This document shows positions 1 to 7,471 of a stretch of DNA of 64,000 nt, in pieces (position 1 is the stretch's first letter; each line of letters opens with the position of its first letter). Origin of the DNA: Streptomyces sp. NBC_01235 (GTDB taxonomy: Bacteria; Actinomycetota; Actinomycetes; Streptomycetales; Streptomycetaceae); the NCBI RefSeq assembly GCF_035989285.1, contig NZ_CP108513.1, forward strand, positions 10,168,001-10,232,000. Direction: 5' to 3'. Both the position numbers and the translations under genes were made by a program. The notes under the pieces are model-generated. The model was not told where the DNA came from, did no database searches, and saw nothing but the letters and a program-made list of their open reading frames with translations.

Positions 1-1
1 A

Positions 2-340
2 GCGCCGACCTCCCTCTACGCCCCGTCGGCACTCGTGCTGACCCTGGGCCACGGAGAGAGCGCCGCCACTGTCAACGCGGCCAGGGCCGTGACCCTGAAC
101 TGCGCGCCGACCCCCTCCGGCACCCACCCCGCCGCCGCCCTCGCCTGCGCCGAACTGCGCGCCGCCGACGGCGACCTCGACTCCCTGGCAGGCCCGGGTG
201 ACGCCAACTGCACCAAGCAGTACGACCCGGTGGTCGTGACCGTCGACGGCGTCTGGCGGGGCAAGCGCGTCTCCTTCGAGCGCGCCTTCGCCAACGAGTG
301 CGTGAAGAACGCTGCCGGGAGCAGCCTCTTCGCGTTCTGA
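2..340 (+). CDS. sti: Streptomyces subtilisin inhibitor (SSI) family protein, 5' end cut by window
   Basis: Secreted proteinaceous serine-protease inhibitor of the SSI family; only the mature part is visible and the signal peptide lies before base 1. The family hallmarks are present: an N-terminal strand starting [14 protein letters not shown], the [12 protein letters not shown] segment, the reactive-loop segment [20 protein letters not shown], and the C-terminal end GSSLFAF. Four cysteines remain for the two conserved disulfides. In SSI the P1 residue follows the loop Cys by two positions (Met in the archetype). Here it is Lys, which from knowledge of the family predicts trypsin-like as well as subtilisin inhibition. 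The gene is followed by a strong hairpin and converges on the minus-strand phosphatase gene. In Streptomyces, SSI proteins restrain secreted proteases, and two chymotrypsin-fold proteases are encoded elsewhere in this window. Confidence 0.93.
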   Translation, partial: APTSLYAPSALVLTLGHGESAATVNAARAVTLNCAPTPSGTHPAAALACAELRAADGDLDSLAGPGDANCTKQYDPVVVTVDGVWRGKRVSFERAFANECVKNAAGSSLFAF

Positions 341-430
341 GACCGGGATCGCGTGGCCCCCGTGGACGCCGAAAGAGGCTCGTGAAGTGGGGAGTGCGAG
401 CCCCTGACACGGGACCACCGCGATCCCGAC

Positions 431-474
431 CCGGAGGCCGGACGGGCGGAGTGGGGCCGCCCGCCGGCCTCCGG
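431..474. terminator. Long GC-rich hairpin between convergent genes
   Basis: CCGGAGGCCGG (431-441) pairs with CCGGCCTCCGG (464-474), and CGGGCGG (443-449) pairs with CCGCCCG (457-463). This gives an 18-bp stem with one bulged A and a 7-nt loop. It lies between the SSI stop and the convergent phosphatase stop. There is no T-tract, which is common for Streptomyces terminators. Confidence 0.75.
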
Positions 475-538
475 CATCGCGTTTCCCCGGAGCAGGCGGA
501 CCGTGAGAGAAGCGCGGTCCCGCCGCGGCCGATATCCG

Positions 539-584
539 CCGCGCCCGACATCCGCCGCGGGCGCGGAGTCGGTGTCGGGCGCGG
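539..584. terminator. 12-bp inverted repeat just after the Ppx stop
   Basis: CCGCGCCCGACA (539-550) and TGTCGGGCGCGG (573-584) form a perfect 12-bp inverted repeat with a 22-nt spacer. It lies immediately downstream of the minus-strand phosphatase stop at 587. It is probably a second terminator or an mRNA 3'-end structure. Confidence 0.5.
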
Positions 585-586
585 AA

Positions 587-1588
587 TCAGTGTTTCGCCA
601 GGCGCAGGGGGACCGGTTCAACGGGAGCGGCTTCGTCGGCGGGCCGGGTGACCTCCGCCCACCAGGACGGGCCGTCCTCCAGGTGGCGCAGCATGACGCC
701 CTCGCGGATCGCCCACGGGCAGACGGTGACCGTTCTCAGTCCGGTCAGCTTCATCGCCGTGTGCCCGATCACCGCACCGGCCAGGCTCTGTGCGGCGCGT
801 GGCGCGGAGATGCCGGGCAGCCGGGCGCGCTCGGCTGCGGGCAGCGCGGCCAGGGTGTCGATGGCCTCGCCCAGGTCCCGGCGGCGCAGGGTGCGGTCCA
901 TGAACGGGCCGTGCCGTCCGGGCGGGGCCCCGCACAGCCGGCCGAGCTGCTGGAAGGTGCGGGAGGTGGCCACCGCCGTACGCGGACCCTCCCAGCGGAT
1001 CCGGGCGGCCACGTCCCTGAGCTGGTGGCGGATCCTGCGCCGGGCCGCGCGGACGAGCTCCGGGGGCGGCGGGTCGTGGTCGGCGAAGAAGTCGTGGGTG
1101 AGGCGGCCCGCGCCGAGGGGCAGCGAGGCCACGTAGTCCGGCAGCCGGCCCCGGCCGAAGGCCACTTCGAAGGATCCGCCCCCGATGTCGAGCAGGGCGA
1201 GCGGTCCCGACCGCCAGCCCATCCAGCGGCGGGCGCCGAGGAACGTCAGCTCGGCCTCCACCTCGCCCGGCAGGGTGCACAGCGCGACGCCGGTCCGCGC
1301 CCGGACCGTGCGCAGCACCTCGCTCCGGTTGGGGGCGGCGCGCACCACGGCGGTCGCGAAGGCCAGCGGGCCCGCCGCACCCCACCGTTCCGCGGTCCGG
1401 GACGCCGCGGCGACCGCGCGGACGAGCCGCTCCAGGGCCTCGTCCGGAATGGGGGCACCGGGCCGGACCTGCTCGGACAGCCTCAGCCGCCACTTCGCCG
1501 TGTGCACCGGCAGCGGGACCCCGCCCGCCGCGTCCGCCACCACCAGCCGCACGGTGTTCGACCCCACGTCCAGCACGCTGATTCTCAT
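587..1588 (-). CDS. Ppx/GppA family exopolyphosphatase / guanosine pentaphosphatase
   Basis: A 333-aa protein of the actin-like ASKHA fold, predicted to remove terminal phosphate from polyphosphate or pppGpp in the cytoplasm. The N-terminal phosphate-binding loop is DVGSNTVRL (residues 7-15), and the second glycine-rich loop DIGGGSFEVAFG is near residue 140. The catalytic Glu region VEAELTFLGA is near residue 120. Length matches the short actinobacterial Ppx form without the C-terminal HD domain of the E. coli enzyme. The ATG start at 1588 puts the protein directly at the MRISVLDVG motif; longer in-frame extensions upstream are non-coding in character. The gene stands alone on the minus strand between two hairpins. 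Whether polyphosphate or pppGpp is the substrate cannot be told from sequence. Confidence 0.88.
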   Translation of the reverse strand: MRISVLDVGSNTVRLVVADAAGGVPLPVHTAKWRLRLSEQVRPGAPIPDEALERLVRAVAAASRTAERWGAAGPLAFATAVVRAAPNRSEVLRTVRARTGVALCTLPGEVEAELTFLGARRWMGWRSGPLALLDIGGGSFEVAFGRGRLPDYVASLPLGAGRLTHDFFADHDPPPPELVRAARRRIRHQLRDVAARIRWEGPRTAVATSRTFQQLGRLCGAPPGRHGPFMDRTLRRRDLGEAIDTLAALPAAERARLPGISAPRAAQSLAGAVIGHTAMKLTGLRTVTVCPWAIREGVMLRHLEDGPSWWAEVTRPADEAAPVEPVPLRLAKH

Positions 1589-1685
1589 GGACCGTCGAGT
1601 ACCCAGGCGTAAACCTCCGGTCGCCCGCCCTGTTTTGGGTGCTCGGCCCGGAGTCCGGCACACGGCACAACACGCGGCGCAGAGA

Positions 1686-1712
1686 GGCCGCCGTCCCTCG
1701 CGGACGGCGGCC
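1686..1712 (-). terminator. Hairpin terminator downstream of MFS gene
   Basis: GGCCGCCGTCC (1686-1696) pairs perfectly with GGACGGCGGCC (1702-1712) around a 5-nt loop. It sits 35 bases beyond the MFS stop codon (1747) in the minus direction. Confidence 0.7.
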
Positions 1713-1746
1713 CCTCTCCCCGGTGCGGCTCCTGGGCCAGGGGCCG

Positions 1747-3249
1747 TCACATGTGGACCACCGGTGCCGCGTCCGCGTCCTGCTGCGGCACCCCGCGGCG
1801 GAAGAGCAGGAACGCGATGAGCGCGCCCGCCGCGAAGAACCCGGCCGACCACCAGAAGGCGGTGGTGTAGCTCTCGATGGTCGCCTGCGCCTGGACCAGC
1901 TTGTCGGTCGGGTCCTTCCCGGCCAGGTAGTCCGTCGCGGCGCTCGCGGCGAGGGTGTTGAGCAGGGCCGTGCCGATCGAACCGCCAACCTGCTGCATGG
2001 CGTTGACCGTGGCGGAGGCCACGCCCGCGTCCTCGGCGGCGACCCCGCCGGTGGCCATCTGCATGGCGGGCGGCATGACGAGGCCCAGGCCGATACCGGT
2101 GATCACGAGCTGCGGCAGCACCGTGCTCACGTAGTCGGAGCCGACGCCGATCCCGGTCAGCCAGGCCATGCCGACCGCGGCGATCGCGAAGCCCAGCGGG
2201 ATGACCGCCTTGGGGCCGAGCCGCGGGACCAGGGCCGTCGTACCGATCTGCGCCGCGACCATGAGGGCCCCGACCATCGGCAGGAACGCCACACCCGTCT
2301 TCGTCGGGCTGAAGCCGAGGTTGAGCTGGAGGTAGTAGGTGAGGAAGAGGAAGACGCCGAACATGCCCGCGCCGGAGATCAGCACGGCGAAGAAGGAGGC
2401 CGCGCGGTTGCGGTCGAGCAGGATGCGCAGCGGCAGCAGGGGGTGCGCGGCACGCTTCTGCCACCAGGCGAAGGCCGTGAGCAGCACGCCGCCCGCGATC
2501 AGGAAGCCCCAGGTCCGCGCCGAGCCCCAGTCGTGCGTCTCGGCGTTGGAGAAGCCGTACACCAGGGAGAACAGGCCGGCGGCGACCAGGACGGTACCGG
2601 GCACGTCCAGCTTGGAGTTCTCGGCGTCGCGGTGGTTGGAGAGCAGCAGCCAGCCGCCGGCGAAGGCGACGACGGCGATGGCCACGTTGACGTAGAGCGT
2701 CCAGCGCCAGTCGAGCGCGTCGGTCAGGACGCCGCCGAGCAGCAGGCCCACGGCGCCGCCCGCGCCGGCGATGGCACCGTAGACGCTGAACGCCTTGGCG
2801 CGTTCCTTGGCGTCGGTGAACGTGGTGTTGAGCAGGGAGAGCGCGGCCGGTGCGAGGAGCGCGCCGAAGGCGCCCTGGAGTGCGCGGGCGGTGACCAGCA
2901 TCTCGAAGTTGGTCGCGGCGCCGCCGAGCGCCGAGACGGCGGCGAAGCCGACGACGCCGACCAGGAAGGCCGTCTTGCGGCCGAAGAGGTCGGCTATCCG
3001 GCCGCCGAGCAGCAGCAGCGAGGCGAAGGCCAGCGCGTAGGCGGTGACGATCCACTGCCGGTTGCCGTCGGAGAAGCCGAGGTCCGCCTGCGCGGACGGC
3101 AGGGCGATGTTCACGATGGTGGCGTCCAGCACCACCATCAGCTGGGCCAGGGCGACGACTGCGAGGATCCACCACTTCTTGGCGGATGCTGCGGACGGCG
3201 GCTGTTCGGCACCCGTGCGGGTGCCGTCCGTCAAGGTCTTCGGGGGCAT
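1747..3249 (-). CDS. DHA2-family MFS drug/H+ antiporter
   Basis: A 500-aa inner-membrane exporter of the 14-TM DHA2 (EmrB/QacA-like) branch of the major facilitator superfamily. Visible hallmarks are LDATIVNIALPSAQADLGFS in and after TM1, the TM2-3 loop GGRIADLFGRKTAFL, the ALQGAFGALLAPAALSLL segment of TM4, and the motif C-like GAIAGAGGAVGLLLGGVL in TM5. The start at 3249 (ATG) has a GGAG Shine-Dalgarno about eight bases upstream. An in-frame start 12 codons earlier lacks this and would run through the operator region. The promoter region carries two CGAAAC/GTTTCG palindromes, suggesting drug-responsive repression by a TetR-type protein, but no TetR gene adjoins it. Substrates cannot be predicted. 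Confidence 0.92.
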   Translation of the reverse strand: MPPKTLTDGTRTGAEQPPSAASAKKWWILAVVALAQLMVVLDATIVNIALPSAQADLGFSDGNRQWIVTAYALAFASLLLLGGRIADLFGRKTAFLVGVVGFAAVSALGGAATNFEMLVTARALQGAFGALLAPAALSLLNTTFTDAKERAKAFSVYGAIAGAGGAVGLLLGGVLTDALDWRWTLYVNVAIAVVAFAGGWLLLSNHRDAENSKLDVPGTVLVAAGLFSLVYGFSNAETHDWGSARTWGFLIAGGVLLTAFAWWQKRAAHPLLPLRILLDRNRAASFFAVLISGAGMFGVFLFLTYYLQLNLGFSPTKTGVAFLPMVGALMVAAQIGTTALVPRLGPKAVIPLGFAIAAVGMAWLTGIGVGSDYVSTVLPQLVITGIGLGLVMPPAMQMATGGVAAEDAGVASATVNAMQQVGGSIGTALLNTLAASAATDYLAGKDPTDKLVQAQATIESYTTAFWWSAGFFAAGALIAFLLFRRGVPQQDADAAPVVHM

Positions 3250-3289
3250 GGGGAACCACTCCAGGACGTGAAGGGCAAAGAACACGTAA

Positions 3290-3304
3290 ACGAAACGGTT
3301 TCGT
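3290..3304. promoter_or_regulatory. Palindromic operator candidate 1 (ACGAAACGGTTTCGT)
   Basis: ACGAAAC-G-GTTTCGT is a perfect 15-bp palindrome with a single central base. It lies 41 bases upstream of the MFS start, between the divergent MFS and hydrolase-remnant genes. Its form is typical of TetR-family operators. Confidence 0.65.
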
Positions 3305-3330
3305 ACACATCGAGGCTAGACGAGTTTCAG

Positions 3331-3348
3331 CGAAACGGCAAAGTTTCG
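3331..3348. promoter_or_regulatory. Palindromic operator candidate 2 (CGAAAC-N6-GTTTCG)
   Basis: It has the same half-sites as the palindrome at 3290-3304 but with a 6-bp spacer. The centres are about 42-43 bp (four helical turns) apart. This spacing is consistent with cooperative repressor binding over the divergent promoters. Confidence 0.55.
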
Positions 3349-3367
3349 TTAGTGAGGGAGTCCAGGC

Positions 3368-4033
3368 ATGGGCGGTGGCGTGTCCGACGTCGACGGCACG
3401 GGGCTGTACCACGAGGTGCGCGGCATCGGCCCGGCGCTGCTGATGATCGGCGGACCCGGGGGAGACGCCGGGTACTGCACGGTCGTGGCCGAGGACCTCG
3501 CCGACGCCTGCACGGTGATCACCCACGACCGGCGGGGCAACTCCCGCAGCCAGGACCGCACCGACCGCGACGGCGGGCCGACGAGGCCGACCGAGCAGGC
3601 GTCCGGGGCCCGCGCGCTGATCGACGGCCCGGCCGGCGGCCGGGCGCCGGTTCGACGGGAGACGAGTCGCGGTGAGGGCGCCTACCGGTGGCCCGCCGAC
3701 CTGTGGCAGCGGTTCCTCGCCAACCCGGACCACCTCTTCGGCACCGTGTGGGAGGCCTTCGCCGGCTTCCGCCCCGACGAGGCGGCACCCCGGACGGTCC
3801 CGTTCCCGATCCTGCTCGCGGCCGGCACCGAGGACCGCGGCACGTACTGCGTCCGCCCCTCGATCGGGATCGCCCGCCGGATCGGAGCGCCGTGGGCGGA
3901 GTCCCCCGGCGTCCGCATGGAGTTCACGCGCGGCCCGGCCCGGCCCGCTTCGCGGCGGCCGCGGGTCGCGGCGACGCAGATGCGCACCGCCCGGGTCCCG
4001 GGGCTGTGGGTAGGGGTCCCGGAGCGGCCGTGA
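3368..4033 (+). pseudogene. Decayed alpha/beta hydrolase
   Basis: The first ~65 residues read like a normal alpha/beta hydrolase: ALLMIGGPGG as the oxyanion-hole loop, then VITHDRRGNSRS. The text then turns into Arg/Pro/Gly-rich sequence. The region that should hold the nucleophile elbow (G-x-S-x-G) is missing. Hydrolase-like sequence resumes (RWPADLWQRFLANPDHLF..WEAF..PFPILLAAGTED), but the expected C-terminal catalytic His motif (usually GGH) is absent and the tail is again Arg/Pro-rich. The remnant is about 220 codons where 270-300 is usual. I infer an internal deletion plus frameshifting; the reading frame stays open only because of the high GC content. It is divergent from the MFS exporter and may once have been co-regulated with it through the shared palindromes. 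Confidence 0.65.
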
Positions 4034-4067
4034 GCCGGGCACCCGTAAGTGAAAGGACTGATCCGAA

Positions 4068-4598
4068 ATGCCGACCGATCCGACCGATCCGACCGCGCCC
4101 ACCGGTACGTATCTCACCCTGGACGACGGCCGCCCCGCCGTCCGCCTCGCCCGCGCCTACGGCCATCCGGCCGACCGTGTCTGGCAACTCGTCACCGACC
4201 CCGGCGAACTGGCCCACTGGTTCCCGTCCCGCGTCGACATCGAGCTGCGTCGCGGCGGCACGATCCGGTTCAGCGGTGACCCGAACATGCCGGAGTCGAC
4301 CGGCCGGGTGCTCGCCGTGGACGCGCCCCGCCACCTGTCCTTCGCGTGGGGCGGCGACGAACTCCGCTTCGACCTGGAAGCGGTCGACGACGCGCACACC
4401 CGCCTCACCCTGACCGACGTCCTGGAGGCCGCCGACACGGCCGCCCGCAACGCCGCCGGGTGGGAGGTGTGCCTGGCCGCCCTGGACGTCAGGGCGGGGA
4501 ACGAGGGCGCGGGGGCCGCCGTGCGGTGGGAGACGTGCTACCGCGCCTACGTCGAGGCCGGTTTCCCCTCCGGCGCGCCGGTGCCCGGACGGGACTGA
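4068..4598 (+). CDS. SRPBCC / AHSA1-like domain protein
   Basis: A 176-aa soluble protein of the START/SRPBCC hydrophobic-ligand-binding fold, Aha1-like subgroup. Diagnostic stretches are AYGHPADRVWQLVTDPGELAHWF, GGTIRF, GRVLAVDAPRHLSFAWGGDELRFDLEAV and TRLTLTDVL. These follow the strand order of the family. A GAAAGGA Shine-Dalgarno precedes the ATG. The short Pro/Thr/Asp repeat at the N-terminus (PTDPTDPTAPT) is low-complexity. The gene follows the decayed hydrolase by 34 bases and could share its promoter. The ligand is unknown; many streptomycete homologues are annotated only by fold. Confidence 0.85.
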   Translation: MPTDPTDPTAPTGTYLTLDDGRPAVRLARAYGHPADRVWQLVTDPGELAHWFPSRVDIELRRGGTIRFSGDPNMPESTGRVLAVDAPRHLSFAWGGDELRFDLEAVDDAHTRLTLTDVLEAADTAARNAAGWEVCLAALDVRAGNEGAGAAVRWETCYRAYVEAGFPSGAPVPGRD

Positions 4599-4617
4599 CC
4601 GCCCCGCCCGCGAGGCG

Positions 4618-7470
4618 CTACGCCAACTGCCGCCGCACCAGCTCGTGCAGCCGTCCGCCCGTGTCCGCGAGGAGCTGGGCGGGCGGGCCCTGCTGGGCGA
4701 CCTTGCCGTTCTCCATCACGACGACCCGGTCGGCGTCCATCACCGTCGACAGGCGGTGCGCGATGACGACGCGTGTGGCGTTGAGCTTGCGGGTGCTCTC
4801 GATGACCGTGCGCTGGGTCTCGTTGTCGAGGGCGCTGGTCGCCTCGTCGAAGAACAGGATGCGCGGCCGGCGGATCAGCGCCTGGGCGATCATCAGGCGC
4901 TGGCGCTGGCCGCCCGAGACCGACCCGCTGCCCGAGACGATCGTGTGCAGCCCCATCGGCATGTGCTTGATGTCCTGCGCGAGCCCCGCCATCTCGGCGG
5001 CCGCCATCGCCTCCTCCGGCGTGTAGGCCTCGGTGCCGCAGATGACGTCCAGCAGGGAGCCGGTGAACGGCTGGGCGTGCTGGAGCACCACCCCGCACTG
5101 CCGGCGCACGGCCGACTGGTCGAGGGCCGCCAGGTCCTGGCCGTCGTACAGCACACTGCCCGAGACCGGCTTGTCGAAGCCGATGAGGAGCCGCAGCAGT
5201 GTCGACTTGCCGCAGCCGCTCGGGCCGACGATCGCCACGAACTCGCCCGGCCGCACCTCGAAGGAGACGTCGTCGAGGACGAGGGGACCGTCGTCGGAGT
5301 AGCGGAAGGACAGGCGGCGGGCTTCGAGCGCGCCGGTCAGCGGGCCGGGGCGGGTGTTCCCCGTGCGGACCTCGGGCGTCGCCTCCAGCACCGGCCGGAT
5401 CTCCTCGAACAACGGCAGCGCGGCCACCGCCGACACGAACGCGCCGGTCAGCGAGGTGACCGAGGTGAGCAGCATCGTCATCGACGTGTTGAAGGTGAGG
5501 AAGTCCGCCGCGGACAGCGCACCCCGCGCCGGACCGGCCAGCAGCATGAACATCAGCAGTGAGCACAGCGGCAGGTACACCGAGCCCAGCACCGTGTTGA
5601 GGTTCTTGATCCGGCCGAGGCGCTGCTGGAGCTCACGGCTGCGCGCGAACTGCGCCGCCCAGGCCGCGTACGCGTAGTTCTCGGCGGCCGCCACCCGCAG
5701 CTTCGGCAGTCCCCGCAGGGTCTGGAACGCCTGGTTGTTGAGCTTGTTGGAGAGCACGACCAGCCGCCGCTGCCAGCGCACCTGCCACAGTCCCAGCGCC
5801 AGGAACACGGACGCGATGACGACCAGCATGCCGATCGCGGCCAGCGCCATCGGCACGCTGTACCAGAGCAGCAGCCCCAGGTTCATCGCGCCGATGGTGA
5901 CGGACTGCGCGACCGACGGGCCGAGTCCCGCCAGCAGCCGGCGGATCGCGCTGATGCCCATGGCGGCGCTGGCCAGCTCGCCCGTGGAGCGCTCCGCGAA
6001 GAACTTCGTCGGCAGCCTGAGCAGCCGGTCCCACACCGCCGGCTGGAGCGTCGCCTCGACACGGCCCTCCAGCCGCAGGATGGTCAGGTTCTGCAGCAGC
6101 ATGAACGCCGCCGCGACGACGCTGCTGACCATGACGGCCAGACACACCTGCACGATCAGCCCCTGCTGGGCCCTCGGCACGAACTCGCCGAGCACCTTGC
6201 CGGTGGCGATCGGCACCAGCGCCCCGATCGCCACCGTCACCAGCCCGCTGAGCAGCAGGTTCGTCAGGTCCCCGCCGGTACCCCGCATGCTGAACCGCAG
6301 CAGGCCGAGCGGGCCCAGCCTCCGTTCCGGCAGCGGGCGGTAGAACATGACGGCCCGCGGCTCGAACTCCTCCGCGTTGGCCTTCTCGACCGGTGTCTCC
6401 CGCCCGGTCGCGGGGTGCACGGCGACGTAACCGCCGCGCCGCCACAGCAGCGCGACCGGCGCCCCGGACAGGGCCCGGTGCCCGACCAGCGGGCCCACGT
6501 CGTCCCGCCACCAGCGACCGTCGAGGCGGACGGCCCGGGCGCGCACCCGTGAGGCGAGGGCGACCCGCTCGACCGGGTCCAGACGGTCGCTGTCGGCGCC
6601 CATCCGGGCGGGCTCGGCGAGGGTGATCCCGGCGGCCCTGGCGACCAGTCCGCAGGCGGCGAAGGTGGCGTCGGCGTCGGCGGACGTCGTGCGCTGCCCC
6701 GACTTCTTGCCGATCGACGCCAGCAGCGTCCGGTCGGCCTGGGCACGGACCGCCTCACCCGCCTTGATCCCGGCGGCCGTGCGTGTCTCGTGGGTGCGTT
6801 CCAGTTGTTCGATCCAGCGGTCCAGCGTGGTCAGCAGCCGGTACTGCTGGTCGACCATGGACTGCCACACCGCCGGGTCCATCAGCAGGTCGGCGGCCGC
6901 TTCCGCGCCGTACACCTGGCCGTACTGCACACTGCCCGGCGGGACCTGCATCCAGAAGACGTCGTCGTCGTCCCCCCTGCTCGAATGGACTCGCACGGGG
7001 GCGCCCCCATCCTCCGCCGCCCGCTCGGTGGCCATCGGCGCCTGGAAGAGGATCGACAGACCGCGGCCGACACCGAGGGCGAGCGCGTACTCCAGGGGGC
7101 TCGAAGTCGGCGGCACGTACTGGGGGTTGCCGTACTCGTCGTAGGACCAGGTCTGGGTGTTCGCGGGCTGGTACAGCTCGCGCAGGCCGATGCGATGCAC
7201 GACGCAGTCGCGCAACGGACGTGCGACGAGCGTGTGTTGAGGACCGGCGACCGGACCGAGGAGCAGCGCTCCCGCCTCCAGGCGGCCCAGGTGGTGCCAG
7301 TGGCCCTGCTGTTCGGCATCCACCGCGAACAGGTCCAGCGCGCCCGACGCGACCAGCCACAGCACCTGCGGGCCTTCCAGGTCCAGCCGGCTGAAGCCCG
7401 CGCAGTCGATCCGCGAGCCCATCTGTCCCAGTGCGGCGAGGACGACGTCGCCCTCCGACACGGCCGTCAT
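4618..7470 (-). CDS. NHLP/NHLM-type peptide export ABC transporter, subunit 2 (permease-ATPase with N-terminal extension)
   Basis: A 950-aa inner-membrane protein. Residues 1 to about 390 form a soluble extension that begins with a cupin or cyclic-nucleotide-binding-like segment (VLWLVASGALDLFAVD, GALLLGPVAG). Residues ~400-690 are an exporter-type transmembrane domain with the intracellular coupling segments FFAERSTGELASAAMG and RGLPKLRVAAAENYAYAAWAAQF. The nucleotide-binding domain follows: Walker A GPSGCGKST, signature VSGGQRQRL, Walker B ILFFDEATSALD and H-loop VIAHRLST. This architecture without a C39 peptidase matches the second ABC subunit of NHLP bacteriocin export systems. It starts one base after the stop of the C39 subunit, so the two are translationally coupled and likely form a heterodimer. 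A short repeat-like insert lies near residues 153-168. Confidence 0.9.
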   Translation of the reverse strand: MTAVSEGDVVLAALGQMGSRIDCAGFSRLDLEGPQVLWLVASGALDLFAVDAEQQGHWHHLGRLEAGALLLGPVAGPQHTLVARPLRDCVVHRIGLRELYQPANTQTWSYDEYGNPQYVPPTSSPLEYALALGVGRGLSILFQAPMATERAAEDGGAPVRVHSSRGDDDDVFWMQVPPGSVQYGQVYGAEAAADLLMDPAVWQSMVDQQYRLLTTLDRWIEQLERTHETRTAAGIKAGEAVRAQADRTLLASIGKKSGQRTTSADADATFAACGLVARAAGITLAEPARMGADSDRLDPVERVALASRVRARAVRLDGRWWRDDVGPLVGHRALSGAPVALLWRRGGYVAVHPATGRETPVEKANAEEFEPRAVMFYRPLPERRLGPLGLLRFSMRGTGGDLTNLLLSGLVTVAIGALVPIATGKVLGEFVPRAQQGLIVQVCLAVMVSSVVAAAFMLLQNLTILRLEGRVEATLQPAVWDRLLRLPTKFFAERSTGELASAAMGISAIRRLLAGLGPSVAQSVTIGAMNLGLLLWYSVPMALAAIGMLVVIASVFLALGLWQVRWQRRLVVLSNKLNNQAFQTLRGLPKLRVAAAENYAYAAWAAQFARSRELQQRLGRIKNLNTVLGSVYLPLCSLLMFMLLAGPARGALSAADFLTFNTSMTMLLTSVTSLTGAFVSAVAALPLFEEIRPVLEATPEVRTGNTRPGPLTGALEARRLSFRYSDDGPLVLDDVSFEVRPGEFVAIVGPSGCGKSTLLRLLIGFDKPVSGSVLYDGQDLAALDQSAVRRQCGVVLQHAQPFTGSLLDVICGTEAYTPEEAMAAAEMAGLAQDIKHMPMGLHTIVSGSGSVSGGQRQRLMIAQALIRRPRILFFDEATSALDNETQRTVIESTRKLNATRVVIAHRLSTVMDADRVVVMENGKVAQQGPPAQLLADTGGRLHELVRRQLA
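6968..7012 (-). repeat. Short interspersed repeat-like insert inside the ABC gene (45 nt, in frame)
   Basis: Read on the minus strand the segment begins GGATGGGGGC and ends GGGACGA. These are the same end sequences as the 48-nt element at 23191-23238. The insert encodes a stretch beginning EDGGAP, with an acidic DDDD run following, in a part of the protein that otherwise shows no low complexity. Both elements are multiples of three. Family membership is inferred from the shared ends and from memory of common Streptomyces interspersed repeats. Confidence 0.4.
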
Positions 7471-7471
7471 C

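Noticed and set aside
587..4117. A 1176-codon open frame on the minus strand spanning the phosphatase, exporter and hydrolase regions
   Set aside because: Only its 3' third (to 1588) is the real Ppx/GppA gene. The rest is Arg/Pro-rich antisense or off-frame text over the MFS gene, open merely because of high GC.
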